A stretch of DNA of 64,000 bases from assembly GCF_011601275.1 (NCBI RefSeq), contig NZ_JAAOLY010000007.1:186001-250000 (forward strand), in the 5' to 3' direction. The notes beneath the pieces are model-generated. The model was not told where the DNA came from, made no database searches, and saw nothing but the letters and a program-made list of their open reading frames with translations. The stretch is from Janthinobacterium lividum (lineage in GTDB: Bacteria > Pseudomonadota > Gammaproteobacteria > Burkholderiales > Burkholderiaceae_D). The translations under genes and the position numbers were made by a program. Below, piece by piece: positions 43,991 through 53,100 of the stretch; position 1 is the stretch's first letter, and every line of letters begins with the position of its first letter.

Positions 43991-44482
43991 TCAGGCTCCC
44001 GTGGACGCGGCGCGGCGCCCTTTGCTGATCGTGTAATGCAGGCTGGAAGGCTGCAGGATGGCGTCGAAGCTGACCGGTTCGTGCGCCGCATGCACCACCA
44101 GCAGCGCACTGATGGCGAAATTGAGGCGGTTGATCGAGCCTTCCTCGATTTCCAGCGATGCGCGCACCTGGCGCAAGCGCGGCTCGTGGCGGGCGATGGC
44201 CTTTTCCAGGCACTGGCAGATGTGGGCGCGGTCGTCCGTGCTCGACAGGCTAAGCCCGGCGAAATCGTTCAAGCCGTATGTGATGATCGACTTGCCGCAC
44301 TCGGGAAAGGGTTTGAGCAGCGCCTCGGGCAGCACGGCGCGCGTGTTGAGCAGCGCTTCAAGATCGCGCGCCACGGTGTCTTTCAAATCCTCGAGCGAGA
44401 GGCGCGAGACGGTGCCGCTGGAGGCGCCGTGCACGGGCGTATCCATCAGGCGGTCGAACAGGCCCGGCGTAAAACCTTTCAT
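43991..44482 (-). CDS. tssE: T6SS baseplate protein TssE (gp25-like)
   Basis: 163 residues with the gpW/gp25 core: LFDRLMD at the start, DLEALLNTR, then the conserved CGKSIITYGLNDFAG and AIARHEPRLRQVRASLE. It starts sheath polymerisation on the baseplate. It lies between hcp (95 bases upstream, no other gene seen in the gap) and tssF. Start ATG chosen because it gives the family's LFDRL N-terminus. Confidence 0.93.
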   Translation of the reverse strand: MKGFTPGLFDRLMDTPVHGASSGTVSRLSLEDLKDTVARDLEALLNTRAVLPEALLKPFPECGKSIITYGLNDFAGLSLSSTDDRAHICQCLEKAIARHEPRLRQVRASLEIEEGSINRLNFAISALLVVHAAHEPVSFDAILQPSSLHYTISKGRRAASTGA

Positions 44483-44577
44483 GGGCTTTCCGTTTCATGG
44501 GTGGCGTGGACACCGCGGCCGGCGGCCAGGAAAGCCAGCGGCGGCAGCGCGCCGCTGGCGTACGCGGTCGGATACGG

Positions 44578-45069
44578 TCAGGCCGTCTTGTTGGCCGACA
44601 GGTCCCAGCCGCCAGAGGTGTTACCGCCCGAACCGCCACCCACTTTTTGCTGGGTGTATTTCCACTTGACCTTCGAGTACTTGAGCGCCAGGTCTTCGCC
44701 GAGAATGTCGCCCGCGGCCACCGATGGCGCCACGCTGCTGATCATCACGTTCTCCAGTTCGATTTCGAAGTACTTGATGCGTTCGCCCTGGCCATCGGCG
44801 CGCAGGAACTCGAGCTTGGCTTTCGGAATGGTCTTGCCCGAGGAGCAAGTTTGCAGCAGCAAGGGGCTGGCGAGGTCGGCCATTTTGGCGATGACGATAT
44901 CCTTGTGCTCGGTACGTTCGGCGGTATGGCCGCCGCCCGTCGAGGCGGTCGCCGATTTGGGTTGCAGCACTTGCCACTGGACCGACTTGCATTCGATCCA
45001 ATCCTTGTGGCTGTTATCCGTGGATTCGCCCTTGATGCCATCAATTTGCAAGTATACGTCGATTGCCAT
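44578..45069 (-). CDS. hcp: T6SS tube protein Hcp (TssD)
   Basis: 163 residues, the standard Hcp size: DVYLQIDGIKGESTDNSHKDWIE at the start, then VQWQVLQPKSATASTGGGHTAE and KYFEIELENVMISSVAP. The C-terminus has a Gly-rich GGGSGGNTSGGW stretch. Hcp hexamers stack into the expelled tube. A good AAAGGAA ribosome site lies 5-11 bases before the ATG, fitting its high expected output. It sits between tssC and tssE. Confidence 0.96.
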   Translation of the reverse strand: MAIDVYLQIDGIKGESTDNSHKDWIECKSVQWQVLQPKSATASTGGGHTAERTEHKDIVIAKMADLASPLLLQTCSSGKTIPKAKLEFLRADGQGERIKYFEIELENVMISSVAPSVAAGDILGEDLALKYSKVKWKYTQQKVGGGSGGNTSGGWDLSANKTA

Positions 45070-45102
45070 GTTATTCCTTTCAATAGTGTAAAGAAAAATA
45101 CA

Positions 45103-46587
45103 TTACGATTTGGTCGACTGCGGAAGCTCCGCGACCAAACGGAGTGAAACGGACAATTCGTCCAGCTGGAAATGCGGACGCAAAAACGACACGGCGCGGT
45201 ACACGCCGGGCCGGCCCGGCACTTCCGCCACCTGCACCGAAGCTTCGCGCAGCGGAAACTGGGCTTTCTGTTCCTGGCTGGCGTTATCGTCGAGCAGCAC
45301 GTACTGCGTCAGCCAGCGGTTGAGGAAATCTTCCACGTTGGAGGCGGCGGCAAAGCTGCCGATCTTGTCGCGCATCATCGCCTTCATGTAATGGGCGATG
45401 CGCGAGACGGCAAAGATGTATTGCAGCTGCGCCGACAGCACGGCGTTCGCGTTGGCGGCGTCCGTATTGTATTTTTTCGCCTTCTGCGCCGACTGGGCGC
45501 CGAAAAACGCGGCATAGTCCGTGTTCTTGCAGTGCACGAGCGAGATGAAGCCCAGGTCGCTCAATTCCTTTTCGCGGCGGTCCGTGATGGCGATCTCGGT
45601 CGGGCATTTCAGCGCCACTTCGCCCTCGTCCGTCTTGAAGGTATGCGTCGGCAAGTCTTCCACCAGGCCTCCCCCTTCCACGCCGCGGATCGCCGCGCAC
45701 CAGCCGTAATCCTCGAAGGCGGCCGTCAGCTTGGTGCCGAAAGCGTAGGCGGCGTTACACCACAGGTATTTCTGGTGATCGGTGCCGTCCACGTCCTCGA
45801 CGAAATTGAAGCCGTCGACGGTAGCGCCATCGAGCGGATTGAACGGCAGCCGGCCCAGGAAGCGGGGCAAGGTCAGGCCCACATAGCGCGCGTCTTCCGA
45901 TTCGCGCAAGGATTTCCACTTCGCATACTCGACCGTGTCGAATACCTTGGCCAGGTCGCGCGGCTTGCCCAGGTCGCTGTAGCTTTCGAGGCCAAACAGT
46001 TCCGGCGACGCGGACGAGATGAACGGCGCGTGCGCGGCGGCGGCCACATGCGACATCTGTTCGATGAAATACATGTCTTCCGGCTGGCGGCTGAATTCGA
46101 AGTCGCCCAGCAAGGTGCCGAACGGCGCGCCGCCAAAGGTGCCGAATTCCTCCTCGTAGACCTTCTTGAACATGGTCGACTGGTCGAACTCCAGCGCGCT
46201 CTGGAAATCCTTGACCAGTTCGCGCTTGGTCGCGTTCATCAGCTTGATTTTCAGGTTCGTGCCGGTGGCCGTGTTCTTCACCAGGTAATGCAGGCCCGTC
46301 CAGCTGCTTTCCAGCTTCTGGAATTCGGGCGCGTGCATGATGGAGCTGAGCTGCGCGGAAATGAGCTGGTCCAGTTCGGCCACGCGGGCGTCGATGGTGG
46401 CGGCCAGATTGTTCGACACCACCACCGTGCCATCCATGACCTGGCTGACCAGTTCGGAAATGAGATCCTTGGCGCGGGCGTGTTCGACGCTGGACTTGGC
46501 GACCTTGCTCTGCTCGACGATCTGGTCGAGCAAGTCGATTTCGGCGGCGCCGGCAGCGCTCAATGCGGGGGTCAGTTGTGCGGACAT
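45103..46587 (-). CDS. tssC: T6SS sheath large subunit TssC
   Basis: 494 residues. Typical VipB traits are ESSWTGLHYLVKNT, KRELVKDFQSA, GTLLGDFEFSRQPEDM, and the C-terminal FLNRWLTQYVLLDDNASQEQKA with RPHFQLDELSVSLRLV. The start MSAQLTPALSAAG follows tssB by one base; the longer frame is inside tssB. With TssB it forms the contractile sheath, and its partner's helix is removed by ClpV after firing. Confidence 0.96.
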   Translation of the reverse strand: MSAQLTPALSAAGAAEIDLLDQIVEQSKVAKSSVEHARAKDLISELVSQVMDGTVVVSNNLAATIDARVAELDQLISAQLSSIMHAPEFQKLESSWTGLHYLVKNTATGTNLKIKLMNATKRELVKDFQSALEFDQSTMFKKVYEEEFGTFGGAPFGTLLGDFEFSRQPEDMYFIEQMSHVAAAAHAPFISSASPELFGLESYSDLGKPRDLAKVFDTVEYAKWKSLRESEDARYVGLTLPRFLGRLPFNPLDGATVDGFNFVEDVDGTDHQKYLWCNAAYAFGTKLTAAFEDYGWCAAIRGVEGGGLVEDLPTHTFKTDEGEVALKCPTEIAITDRREKELSDLGFISLVHCKNTDYAAFFGAQSAQKAKKYNTDAANANAVLSAQLQYIFAVSRIAHYMKAMMRDKIGSFAAASNVEDFLNRWLTQYVLLDDNASQEQKAQFPLREASVQVAEVPGRPGVYRAVSFLRPHFQLDELSVSLRLVAELPQSTKS

Positions 46588-46588
46588 A

Positions 46589-47098
46589 TCAATCTTTCCT
46601 GACGTGGGAATGTTGTTCCAGCTGGGCCAGTTTTTCCGTGCTGTTGAGCACGTCATTCAGGATGTCTTCCAGCTTGTCGTTGCCGGCCAGCTTGTTGCGC
46701 AGGTCGGCCAGCTTGGTACGCGCCTCGAGCAGCTTGCGCAGCGGTTCGACCTGCTCGACCACCGCTTCCGGGCGGAAATCGGCGATCGAGCGGAATTTCA
46801 GCTCCACGCCGAACTGGCCGCCACCGGCGCCCAGTTCATTGGGCACGCGGTAGGTGGCGCGCGGCTCGATGCCCTTCATCACTTCATCGAAATTGTCGCG
46901 GTCGATATCGACGAACTTGCGGTCCTTCAGGCGCTTCTGCTCGAGTTCCGAATTGCCTCCGAAATCGCCCACCACGCCCACCACGAAAGGCAGCTCCTTG
47001 TTTTCGATGGCGTCGCCGATCTCGACGTCATAGGTCATCTGCACGCGTGGCGGGCGTACCTTTTGCAAGCGCTTCTGCACACTATCTTTTTTCGACAT
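46589..47098 (-). CDS. tssB: T6SS sheath small subunit TssB
   Basis: 169 residues: SVQKRLQKVRPPRVQMTYDVE at the start, ELPFVVGVVGDF, KFVDIDRDNFDEVM, and the late coiled segment LRKLLEARTKLADLRNKLAG, all typical of VipA. The ATG at 47098 with GGAAGGGG upstream was preferred over one five codons earlier. It heads tssB-tssC-hcp-tssE, 72 bases after the TPR lipoprotein gene. Confidence 0.96.
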   Translation of the reverse strand: MSKKDSVQKRLQKVRPPRVQMTYDVEIGDAIENKELPFVVGVVGDFGGNSELEQKRLKDRKFVDIDRDNFDEVMKGIEPRATYRVPNELGAGGGQFGVELKFRSIADFRPEAVVEQVEPLRKLLEARTKLADLRNKLAGNDKLEDILNDVLNSTEKLAQLEQHSHVRKD

Positions 47099-47170
47099 GA
47101 CATCCCCTTCCAAATGTTGGCGGCATCGGCGATGCGCCTGTTGAACTGCGGCGTACCTGTGCCTGGCTGG

Positions 47171-47746
47171 CTACTTCAGGGCATTGAATGGATTGGCGCT
47201 GCCCTCATCGGCAGCGCGCTTGCTTGGCTGCTTGCGCGATTGGCGCACGGGCGGCTTGTCCGGCGGCGGCACCAGCACGGTTTCGCCGAGGCTCTCGCGC
47301 AGCAGCTTGGCCAGGTCCTGCGATTCCGCGCGCAGCGGACCGGACAAGTTGTTCTGGCGGCTCAGATCAGCCAGCGCCCGCGTCGACAGGCGCAGTCCGC
47401 TGATGGCGATCACGCTGTTGGCCAGCTTGTCGGCAGGATCGCGCACCAGCACTTCCTGGGCACTGAGGATGGCTTCGCCATACTGGCCCGCATCGTAGCG
47501 GCTCTGCGCCATGCGCACCCAGGGCTGCTTGTCGGCGGGCGCGGCGGCGGCGGCCTCCTGCCACAGCGCCAGCGCCGCCGCCTTGTTGCCCGTGTCCACC
47601 GCCTGCGTGGCCTTGGCCATCAGCTCTTCCAGCGTCGGCGGCGCCACGGCGGTCGGCGGTTTGACCACCGGCGCCGTACTGCAGGCGCTGAGGGCAAAAG
47701 CACAGGTAAGAACTGCAAGAGTGCGTAGCGAAACCGAGGGTGTCAT
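47171..47746 (-). CDS. TPR lipoprotein of the T6SS cluster
   Basis: 191 residues with a lipoprotein signal peptide ending LSAC (C22, followed by S-T, so outer-membrane sorting is expected). A Pro-rich linker is followed by two or three tetratricopeptide-like helical repeats (residues 38-130, for example AALALWQEAAAAAPADKQPWVRMAQSRYD) and a charged tail. It occupies the place where a TssJ lipoprotein might be expected but shows no TssJ beta-sandwich features. It may anchor or position the machine at the outer membrane. First gene of the minus-strand operon. Confidence 0.72.
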   Translation of the reverse strand: MTPSVSLRTLAVLTCAFALSACSTAPVVKPPTAVAPPTLEELMAKATQAVDTGNKAAALALWQEAAAAAPADKQPWVRMAQSRYDAGQYGEAILSAQEVLVRDPADKLANSVIAISGLRLSTRALADLSRQNNLSGPLRAESQDLAKLLRESLGETVLVPPPDKPPVRQSRKQPSKRAADEGSANPFNALK

Positions 47747-48035
47747 GTTGAGCGTTCCTTCAAAAAAGAAGACCGTTTTGACGACTAAAAAGTTGCTTTT
47801 TATAGTTGTTAATTGTTTATTTTTCGGAGCGTAGCATGATTTGAAAATTTACTGCGTTCAATAGAAAATACGCGAAAACTCACACTATTGACGCTAAAAA
47901 CGTACAGTACGCACCATTCCTCAAGATAATGCTAATGTTCTTGCAGTTGCGAAAAAAGCACCAAGTTGCGCGATGCGAAGCATGTTTTTCAGTCGCCGCC
48001 GCGCGCCTCACTGTGTCTGGCATAGAGGGCAATTC
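47747..48035. promoter_or_regulatory. divergent promoter region between the two tss operons
   Basis: A 289-base AT-rich gap in a GC-rich locus separates the TPR-lipoprotein/tssB operon (minus) from tssK (plus). It must contain promoters for both directions. Candidates such as TTGACG at 47890 (plus) lack a good -10 at the proper distance, and no sigma-54 signature was found, so no exact promoter is claimed. A GAGGG site at 48025-48029 sets the tssK start at 48036. Confidence 0.5.
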
Positions 48036-49382
48036 ATGAGCATGGCAAACAAATTGTTATGGGGCGAAGGCCTGTTCCTGCGGCCCCAGCATTTCCAGCA
48101 GCAAGACCAGTACCACGAACAGCGCCTGCACGAGAGCGTCAAGGCGCTGCACCCGTATGCGTGGGGAGTGAACCAGCTGCAGATCGACCGCGATGCGCTG
48201 GCCAACAACAGCTTGCGCCTGCTGGAACTGTCGCTGGTCTTCCAGGACGGCGAAATCTACAATGCGGTCGGCGGCGATGACCTGCCCGAGGCGCTCGACC
48301 TGGGCAACTTGCCCTCGTCGCTGCAATCGGTGACCTTCCACGCCGCCTTGCCGGCCTTCAAGCCATTCGGCGGCAACTTCGCCGCCAGCGGCCAGCCCAA
48401 CAGCGCGGCGCGCTACGCTCAGGCCAATCTCAGCACGCCGGACCTGTACACCCAGGCCGCGCAGGCCGAACTGACGTACCTGAAAAAAACCCTGCGCCTG
48501 GTGGCCGATTCCGAACCGCGCGATTCCTACGTCAGCTTTCCCCTGCTGCGCCTGCGGCGCCTGTCGACGGGCGGCTTCGAACAGGATCCGGCCTTCGTGC
48601 CCCCCAGCCTGTCCATCCGCAGCGCGCCCCTGCTGTTCCTGCAATTGCGCCGCCTGATCGACGCACTGCAGGCCAAGGTCAATGCGCTGTACGGGCATCA
48701 CCGCGAGCCGAGCAAGAGCGTGATCGAATTCCGCTCGGGCGACATGTCCTCGTTCTGGCTGCTGCATACGGCCAGCGCGGCCTACGCCTCGCTCAGCCAC
48801 TACTTCCATCATCCGGCGCTGCATCCGGAGCGGCTGTACGAACAGCTGCTGGCCCTGGCGGGCGGCTTGATGACATTTTCGAGAAGCCATGCGCTGGCCG
48901 ACCTGCCGCCGTACCGGCATGCCGATCCCGGCCCGCCGTTCGCCCAGCTGCACGCCATGATCCGCGAATTGCTCGACACCGTGATCTCGTCGAAATACTT
49001 CGCCATCGCGCTGACGGAAACCAAGCCGTCCTACCACCACGGCAAGCTGGACTCGCAAAAGATCGACGCCAAGACGGCGTTCTACCTGGGTGTCTCGGCC
49101 GACATGGCCGGCGTGGAACTGGTCGACGTGGTGCCGCTGCGCTTCAAGGTGGGTGCGCCGGACGACGTGGAAAAGTTCGTCCTGTCCGCCCTGCCCGGCG
49201 TGCGCCTGCAGCACGCGCCGCAGGTGCCTGCCGCCGTGCCGGTGCGTCCCGACATGTTTTACTTCACCATCGAGGCCAAGGGCCAGATGTACGAACGCAT
49301 GCTGCAGGCACAGTCGCTCCTGATCTATGTCCCCTCCGGCATGCGTGAACTGAAACTCGAACTTGTCGCCGTCACTTCCTGA
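48036..49382 (+). CDS. tssK: T6SS baseplate protein TssK
   Basis: 448 residues with the strongly conserved start NKLLWGEGLFLRPQHFQQQDQYHE, plus LRLLELSLVFQDGEIYNA and the C-terminal FYFTIEAKGQMYERMLQAQSLLIYVP. TssK links the baseplate wedges to the TssLM membrane complex. It starts a plus-strand unit with tssL and the third vgrG, 9 bases between tssK and tssL. Confidence 0.96.
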   Translation: MSMANKLLWGEGLFLRPQHFQQQDQYHEQRLHESVKALHPYAWGVNQLQIDRDALANNSLRLLELSLVFQDGEIYNAVGGDDLPEALDLGNLPSSLQSVTFHAALPAFKPFGGNFAASGQPNSAARYAQANLSTPDLYTQAAQAELTYLKKTLRLVADSEPRDSYVSFPLLRLRRLSTGGFEQDPAFVPPSLSIRSAPLLFLQLRRLIDALQAKVNALYGHHREPSKSVIEFRSGDMSSFWLLHTASAAYASLSHYFHHPALHPERLYEQLLALAGGLMTFSRSHALADLPPYRHADPGPPFAQLHAMIRELLDTVISSKYFAIALTETKPSYHHGKLDSQKIDAKTAFYLGVSADMAGVELVDVVPLRFKVGAPDDVEKFVLSALPGVRLQHAPQVPAAVPVRPDMFYFTIEAKGQMYERMLQAQSLLIYVPSGMRELKLELVAVTS

Positions 49383-49391
49383 GGTCAAACG

Positions 49392-50174
49392 ATGCATTCC
49401 ACCGCTCCCCCTTCCCTGATGTCCGGCAGCCAGGCCGCCTATGCCTCCAGCACGGCTGCCGGTCCCGGCACGGAACAAACCTTGATGGACTTGATGTACG
49501 ACGGTTTTTACGCCCTGTTCATGCTGAAGAACGGCAGCGGGCCGCAAGACAATGCCGATTTCATCAGCAAGATGACGCACTTCCTCGATGAGTTCAGCCG
49601 CGGCGCGAAAAAACAGGGCGCGTCGGCGGACGATATCGACGCCGCAAAATATGCGTTCTGCGCGGCCGTCGATGAAATCATCCTGCGCTCGCCCTACAGC
49701 ATCCGCGACGAATGGGCGCGGCGGCCGTTGCAGCTGGTGCTGTTCGGCGACCAGCTGGCCGGCGAAAACTTCTTCATCCGCCTGGAAGCGCTGCGCGCGC
49801 GCGGCAGCGCGCACCTGCAGGCGCTCGAGGTATTCCACATGTGCCTGCTGCTGGGTTTCCAGGGCCGCTACATCCTGGAAGGCCCGGAAAAACTCAACTA
49901 CCTGACGGCGCGCCTGGGCGACGAAATCGCCCAGATGAAGGGCAAGAAAACCGGCTTCGCCCCGCATGCGGAGCGGCCCGACCAGATCATCCACAAGCTG
50001 CGCAACAACGTGCCGCCATGGGTGCTGTGTTCGGTGTTCGCCCTGATCTGCGCGCTGGGCTACCTGGGGCTGCGCACCATGCTGGCCAAGCAGACGGAAG
50101 CGCAGATCAATGCCTACAACGACATCGTCAAGCTGGCGCCGCGCGTGGCCAACCTGAGCATTACCCTGCCGTGA
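49392..50174 (+). CDS. tssL: T6SS membrane complex protein TssL (DotU/IcmH)
   Basis: 260 residues. The cytoplasmic DotU domain comes first (DEIILRSPYSIRDEWARRPLQLVLFGDQLAGENFF is spread over residues 95-130, with YILEGPEKLNYLTARLG later). One C-terminal membrane helix follows (VLCSVFALICALGYLGL, residues about 213-232). It is the short form, without a fused OmpA domain; the OmpA-like protein at 36472 may serve instead. The stop shares one base with the start of vgrG3. Confidence 0.95.
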   Translation: MHSTAPPSLMSGSQAAYASSTAAGPGTEQTLMDLMYDGFYALFMLKNGSGPQDNADFISKMTHFLDEFSRGAKKQGASADDIDAAKYAFCAAVDEIILRSPYSIRDEWARRPLQLVLFGDQLAGENFFIRLEALRARGSAHLQALEVFHMCLLLGFQGRYILEGPEKLNYLTARLGDEIAQMKGKKTGFAPHAERPDQIIHKLRNNVPPWVLCSVFALICALGYLGLRTMLAKQTEAQINAYNDIVKLAPRVANLSITLP

Positions 50175-53100
50175 TGGACGGCGCACAACAAGCCCCCGCC
50201 GCCACGGGCCAGTTCGGCACCGGCCTGAGCCAGCATGCGCGGCTCATCACCCTGGCCACGGCGCAGCAGTCCGGGCAGCCCGAGTCGCTGATGGCGGAAC
50301 AGTTCGAGGGCCGCGAGGCCGTCAATGAACTGTTCCGCTTCGAGGTCGATGCCCTGAGCACCGCGGCCAGCCTGGACCTGGCCTCCTTCATCGGCGAGGA
50401 AATGACGCTGTGCCTGCTTCAGCCCGACGGCAGCCAGCGCGCCTGGCACGGCATCTGCACCGATTGCGCCTGGCTGGGCGCCGATGGCGGCGTGGCGCGC
50501 TACCGGCTGCGCCTCGAACCGGCCCTGGCGCTGCTGCGGCTGCGCCGCGACAGCTATATTTTCCAGGACAAGCATGCGCGCGACATCGTCACCGAGCTGC
50601 TGGCCGACTACCCGCAGTTGCGCTTCGAATTCGACGTCAGCCAGGCGCTGGCCATGCGCGCCATCTGCACCCAGTACCGCGAAAGCGACTTCGATTTCTT
50701 CGCGCGCCTGCTGGCCGCCGAAGGCCTGAGCTGGCGCTTCGAGCACGACCAGCCCGGCGGCGCGCAGGAAGGCGGCGACGGCCAGGCGCAGGCCAGGCAC
50801 AAACTGGTGATCTTCGACAGCAAGGCCACGGCGCCGCAGACGCCGGGCGGCGCCGACATGCGCTTTCACGGCGTGCGCGCCACAGATACGGACGACGCCA
50901 TCGACTGCTTCGGCGCGCGCCGCCAGGTGCAGTCGAATGCCGTCAGCATCAGCAGCTGGCACCCGGAGCAGGTGACGGCGCCCGCCGCCGAGCAGGTCTC
51001 CAGCCTGGAGACGGGGCAATTGCCGCAGCTGGCCGTGTATGACGGCGCCGGCGAGCGCCTGCACGCCGACCGCGCGGCGGCCGGGCCCCACAGCGAGCGC
51101 ATGCTGCAAGCCCTGGAACTGGACAACAAGCAGTTCGACGGCGCCGGCGCCGTGCGCCGCCTGGCCGCCGGCCACGCCATGCGCCTGCTGCAGCACGAGC
51201 AGCATGCCGATGGCGCCAACGCATTCACCGTGCTGTGGGCCGAGCACCAGGCACGCAACAATGCGGGACCGGCGGGCGCCAGCCTGGGCGGCATGCTGTC
51301 GCAGCTGGCCAGGACGGCCGGCCTGGGCGGCGTGGCCGACTGGATCAGCGGCCAGATCGAACCGGGCACCTACCGCAACCGCTTCGGCTGCGTGCGCGCC
51401 AGCGTGGCCATCGTGCCGCGCGCCACCGCCGCGCGCGCACCGGCCGTGGCGCTGGGTCCGCAGACGGCGCTGGTGGTGGGCCTGGCCGACAGCGTGGCCA
51501 CCACGGGCCGCGACCATCAGGTGCGCATCCAGTTTGCCTGGCAGCGCGGCAGCGCCGCCAATCCGGGCGGCCTGGCGCACAACACCGACCAGCAGGGCAG
51601 CGCACCCGGCAACGAGGCATCCGGCGCCTGGGTGCGCGTGGCCGAAGCGCTGGCCGGCCCCAACTGGGGCTCGCAATTCACGCCGCGCCTGGGCACGGAA
51701 GTACTGGTCGACTTCATCGAAGGCGACATGGACCGCCCGCTGGTCGTCGCCCAGCTCTACACGGGCAGCGACACGCCGCCGTATGCGGCCGGCGAGGATT
51801 CGGGCGTCAACCATGCGGGCGTCCTGTCGGGCATGCACAGCCACAATTTCGACGGCGCCGGCTACAACCAATGGGTGCTCGACGATACCCGGGGCCAGCT
51901 GCGCACCCGGCTCGCTTCGAGCAGCGCCGCCACCGAGCTCAATCTGGGCTACCTGGTGCAGCAAGGCGCCACCACGGCGCAACGGGGCAGCTACCGCGGC
52001 AGCGGCTTTGAATTGCGCACCGATGCCTGGGCCATGCTGCGCGCCGGCGAAGGCATGCTGATCTCGACCACGGCGCGCGCGCGCCAGGGCGCCGGCGTGG
52101 CGTCGAGCCAGCTCGACACCAAGGAAGCACTGGCCCTGCTGCGCGGCGCCTGTGAACTGAGCAAGACGGTGGCGACGTCGGCTAGCCAGCAAAAAGCCCT
52201 CGTCAGCAAGGATGCAAACCAGGCGCAGCTGGACATGGCGGCGCAGATCGACCCGCAGCAGGACGGCAAGTACCAGGCCGCTGTCGGCGGCCAGGAAGCC
52301 AGCAAGGCGGGCAGCGGCACGCGCGCCCCCGATACGGCGCAGCCTGTGGAACGCTACGCCCAGCCGCTCGTGCTGATGGAGTCGCCCAGCAGCATCAACT
52401 GGGCGACGCCCGCTTCGACCGTGCTGTTCGCGGGCCAGCAGCTGCACTGGACGGCGCAGGCAGACCTGCACATGACGGCCGGCCAGACGGTTGCATCGGT
52501 GGCGGCCAACGCGGCCACGCTGTTCAGCCAGGAAGGTGGCATCAAGGCTGTCGCGGGCAACGGCCCCGTCTCACTCGAAGCACATACCGACCAGCTGGAA
52601 ATCCTCGCCGATCAAGCCGTCACGGTGATCTCCGTGAGCGACAGCATCGACATCAAGGCCAACCAGAAAATCGTCCTGCAGGCGGGACAATCGTCGATCA
52701 CGCTCGAAGGCGGCGACATCACCTTCCGCTGCCCGGGCAATTTCACCGTCAAGGGCGGGCAGCATGTCTTCAACGGCGGCGCCAGCGCGGCCGCCGGCCT
52801 GCCGCCTTTGCCCGACAGCCGCCTGAAACTGTTCGACGAAGGCTTCGTGCTGAAAGACCGCGACACGGGCGAACTGATGCCGCGCCAGCCGTACCGCGTC
52901 AAGCGCGCCGATGGCAGTATCGAAACGGGCATGACGGACGCCAGGGGCTTGACCCATGTCGTGGCCGCCGCCGCCGTCGAGGCGCTGGTGATCGAACTGC
53001 TCAAGTCGCCGGGCCAGTTGCCCGAGACGTCGGACAGCCCTGCGCCCGCGCCCGGCACGACGGCCAAGGCGCCGCCCAAGCCCGAGCCGAAATTCAAGGA

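Noticed and set aside
47747..48035. A sigma-54 promoter for the tss operons
   Set aside because: No GG/GC pair with ten-base spacing matching TGGCA...TTGC was found on either strand.
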